A stretch of DNA of 64,000 nucleotides from Treponema sp. (GTDB taxonomy: Bacteria; Spirochaetota; Spirochaetia; Treponematales; Treponemataceae): the NCBI GenBank assembly GCA_017619795.1, contig JAFZRP010000069.1, forward strand, positions 1-64,000. Direction: 5' to 3'. Under the pieces are notes generated by a model. The model saw nothing but the letters and a program-made list of their open reading frames with translations. It searched no databases and had not been told where the DNA came from. This document shows, one piece after another, positions 62,305 through 64,000 of this stretch (the first letter of the stretch is position 1; each line of letters opens with the position of its first letter). The position numbers and the translations under genes are program-made.

Positions 62305-63846
62305 ATGACGGAGCTTGAGATAAAAAACAGTATTGTTCAGACAGGACTCATTCTGCTGGAGAAAAAACTTGTTGCACGAACCTGGGGAAACATAAGCAGC
62401 AGAATTGACGAAAAGCATTTTGCAATAACTCCAAGCGGTCTTGGCTATGAAACTCTGACTGCAGATGATATTCCTGTTTTTAATATGGAAGACGAAACCT
62501 GGACTGGTCGAAAGCCTTCCAGCGAAAAACGCATTCACGCTGCCTGTTATGCACAGTATCCCGAGGTTAATTTTGTAATTCATACACATCAGGATTATGC
62601 AACTGCGATAGGACTGGTTGGTACTGGAACTTGCGGAAACGCTGGAACTGCTGGAGCTGCCGCAAATCTTGAAATGACTGATGAAGAAAAAGCTCTGCTT
62701 GGCGAAATAAAAGTTGCTTCGTACGGTTTGCCTGGAACTAAAAAGCTTAAAAAAGGTGTTGAAGAGGCTTTGAAGGCTGGCAGTAAAACTGTTCTAATGC
62801 TTCATCACGGTGCGGTTATTTTAGGAAAAGATAAAGAGGATGCTATTCACAAGGCAGAGGTGCTGGAAGAGGTTTGCAGACGCGCTGTAAACAAAAGGGT
62901 GGACGGTATAGAAAAAATGCTCGTTCCATCATCACCTTCAGAGAAAGCTCAGACTTTAGCAGAAAAGATTGGAAAAAAATATCCGAATGTAAAAATAATT
63001 GATTCTCCGCTGATGGAAAAGCTTTCAGAGCTTGGCGGAATCCGTGCTCAGCTTGACGATATGAGCCAGATGCTCGGTGCAAAGCTTAAGGTTTGTGAAA
63101 ATAACCTTCAGAGAATAATGTCTGTTCTTGAAAAAAATGACGCCGTTTTAGTAAAAGGTATTGGCTGCATCATAAAGGCAGAAGATAAGGATGATGTAGA
63201 AGCACTCGAAATCCTAATAAATAAAGCGGGTATTTCTAAATTGTATACAGCCGCGTGCGGAAAAAAAATAAAACTTGGTGCATTTGACTGCTGGTTAATG
63301 CGGACAGTCTTCAAATTGAAGTATTCAAAAAAGAAAAATGAAAAAGTTATGACAAAAAGTGACGGCGCTGAAGCAAAAGGCGACAAAAAAGCAGAAGCAA
63401 TCCGCGTGCTGAAGTTTTTCTTATTTTCTGTTTCTGCCGGTGTAATTGAAATTGTTTCAGAAACTCTTCTGGAAAAATGTCTGCCGTGGGAATCTATGAC
63501 ATCAGATCCGCAGATTAAATATTGGGTCAGTTATCTGATTGCTTTGATTCTCTCTGTAATCTGGAACTTCACCTTCAACCGCAAGTTTACTTTCAAGTCT
63601 GCAACAAACGTTCCAGTCGCCATGCTGAAGGTAGCCTTGTTCTACGCAGTTTTCACTCCTGCAACAACCCTTTTGCAGAAATATCTTTGCAGCTTTAACT
63701 GGGGTGCCGCAGATAATTTTAAGGGACAGCTCACAACAGGAATCAATATGGTGCTGAACCTTACAACTGAGTATTTATATGACAGATTCTTCGTTTTCCG
63801 CGATAGTCTGGATACAAATAAAAACGCCCTTGAGGCAAAAAATTAA
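62305..63846 (+). CDS. Class II aldolase fused to a GtrA-like membrane domain
   Basis: 513 residues in one continuous frame. Residues 1-205 are a class II aldolase/adducin domain with WGNISSR, the proton-donor Glu in PSSEKRIH, and zinc ligands IHTHQDYA and LMLHHGAVI. About 210-350 is a second, degenerate aldolase-like part (KNDAVLVKGIGCIIKAEDKDD). Residues 370-500 are a GtrA-type domain with four hydrophobic segments (FFLFSVSAGVIEIVSETLL, IALILSVIWNFTFNRKFTF). GtrA proteins are usually separate flippase-like proteins for lipid-linked sugars. The fusion is seen directly; its purpose is unknown. Last full gene of the TetR operon. Confidence 0.88.
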   Translation: MTELEIKNSIVQTGLILLEKKLVARTWGNISSRIDEKHFAITPSGLGYETLTADDIPVFNMEDETWTGRKPSSEKRIHAACYAQYPEVNFVIHTHQDYATAIGLVGTGTCGNAGTAGAAANLEMTDEEKALLGEIKVASYGLPGTKKLKKGVEEALKAGSKTVLMLHHGAVILGKDKEDAIHKAEVLEEVCRRAVNKRVDGIEKMLVPSSPSEKAQTLAEKIGKKYPNVKIIDSPLMEKLSELGGIRAQLDDMSQMLGAKLKVCENNLQRIMSVLEKNDAVLVKGIGCIIKAEDKDDVEALEILINKAGISKLYTAACGKKIKLGAFDCWLMRTVFKLKYSKKKNEKVMTKSDGAEAKGDKKAEAIRVLKFFLFSVSAGVIEIVSETLLEKCLPWESMTSDPQIKYWVSYLIALILSVIWNFTFNRKFTFKSATNVPVAMLKVALFYAVFTPATTLLQKYLCSFNWGAADNFKGQLTTGINMVLNLTTEYLYDRFFVFRDSLDTNKNALEAKN

Positions 63847-63868
63847 AAATATATTTGGAGGCAACAAA

Positions 63869-64000
63869 ATGACAAATTGTGCAATAAGCAGATGGGATGA
63901 CCCTGATGAGATTAATCGTCAGCTCAAAAATCTTACAAGCCAGGAAATCTGGGAAGTTACGGATGATTACTATCAGAACGTAATCATGAAGTATTATGAT
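63869..64000 (+). CDS. Start of an unidentified gene, cut by the window end
   Basis: 44 codons visible from ATG 63869 with GGAGG 7 bases upstream, 22 bases after the aldolase-GtrA gene. N-terminus MTNCAISRWDDPDEINRQLK, acidic and Asn/Asp-rich, without a signal peptide. Not enough to name a family; probably part of the same operon. Confidence 0.65.
   Translation, partial: MTNCAISRWDDPDEINRQLKNLTSQEIWEVTDDYYQNVIMKYYD

Overview
The window looks like a chromosomal segment of a spirochaete, most likely a gut or rumen Treponema. This is inferred from the protein content: a TP-type short ParC, a stand-alone EF-G, Treponema-style lipoproteins, InlB-repeat/FGE-fold surface proteins and a SecA with the SEC-C tail. 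Base composition is AT-rich, with poly-A/T rich gaps. Genes are densely packed on both strands, no gap without a gene exceeds 300 bases, and I see no rRNA, CRISPR array, prophage or complete insertion sequence.

Layout. 1-4149 (minus): potABCD polyamine ABC importer, cut at the window edge. 4.3-7.6 kb (minus): a small outer-membrane-type protein, a uracil permease, and an HD-GYP protein whose periplasmic part resembles a family 2 cellulose-binding module. 7.8-14.1 kb (plus): a chemoreceptor, then a signalling cassette of lipase-like protein, FHA protein, PPP-type phosphatase and membrane Ser/Thr kinase. 14.1-31.9 kb: housekeeping and envelope genes (YigZ, ParC, an esterase lipoprotein, endonuclease IV, a beta-rich exported protein, a SPOR protein, mannose-1-phosphate guanylyltransferase, CoaE, DNA polymerase I, an FtsH-like ATPase without protease domain, a DUF115 protein, a PASTA-tailed PBP2-type transpeptidase, a LysM-M23 peptidase). 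32-40 kb (plus): a zinc-ribbon protein, a degenerate deacetylase, EF-G, and an SPFH / zinc-ribbon / TPM operon like Bacillus ydjI-ydjG-ydjH. Then come tRNA-Leu(GAG) and a DUF554 membrane protein.

41.2-51.6 kb is the accessory highlight: two adjacent giant lipoprotein genes built from InlB-type repeats and C-type-lectin-like FGE domains. The first is interrupted by an in-frame TGA. The second ends in a WWLRSP-type domain whose last about 130 bases, plus an internal patch at 50.28-50.44 kb, have the composition and codon pattern expected of diversity-generating-retroelement variable regions. Tandem hairpins sit at the stop codon. No reverse transcriptase or template repeat lies in the window, so this stays an inference.

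51.7-64 kb: an Rpn-type nuclease with palindromic repeats nearby, secA, a six-gene operon ending in a NeuB-family synthase, and a TetR-regulated sugar operon. The TetR gene appears to start at ATT behind a palindromic operator; its operon holds an FGGY kinase and a class II aldolase fused to a GtrA-like membrane domain. Several genes (manC, polA, the FtsH-like gene) have a -10 box exactly 6 nt before the ATG and no Shine-Dalgarno, suggesting leaderless transcripts.
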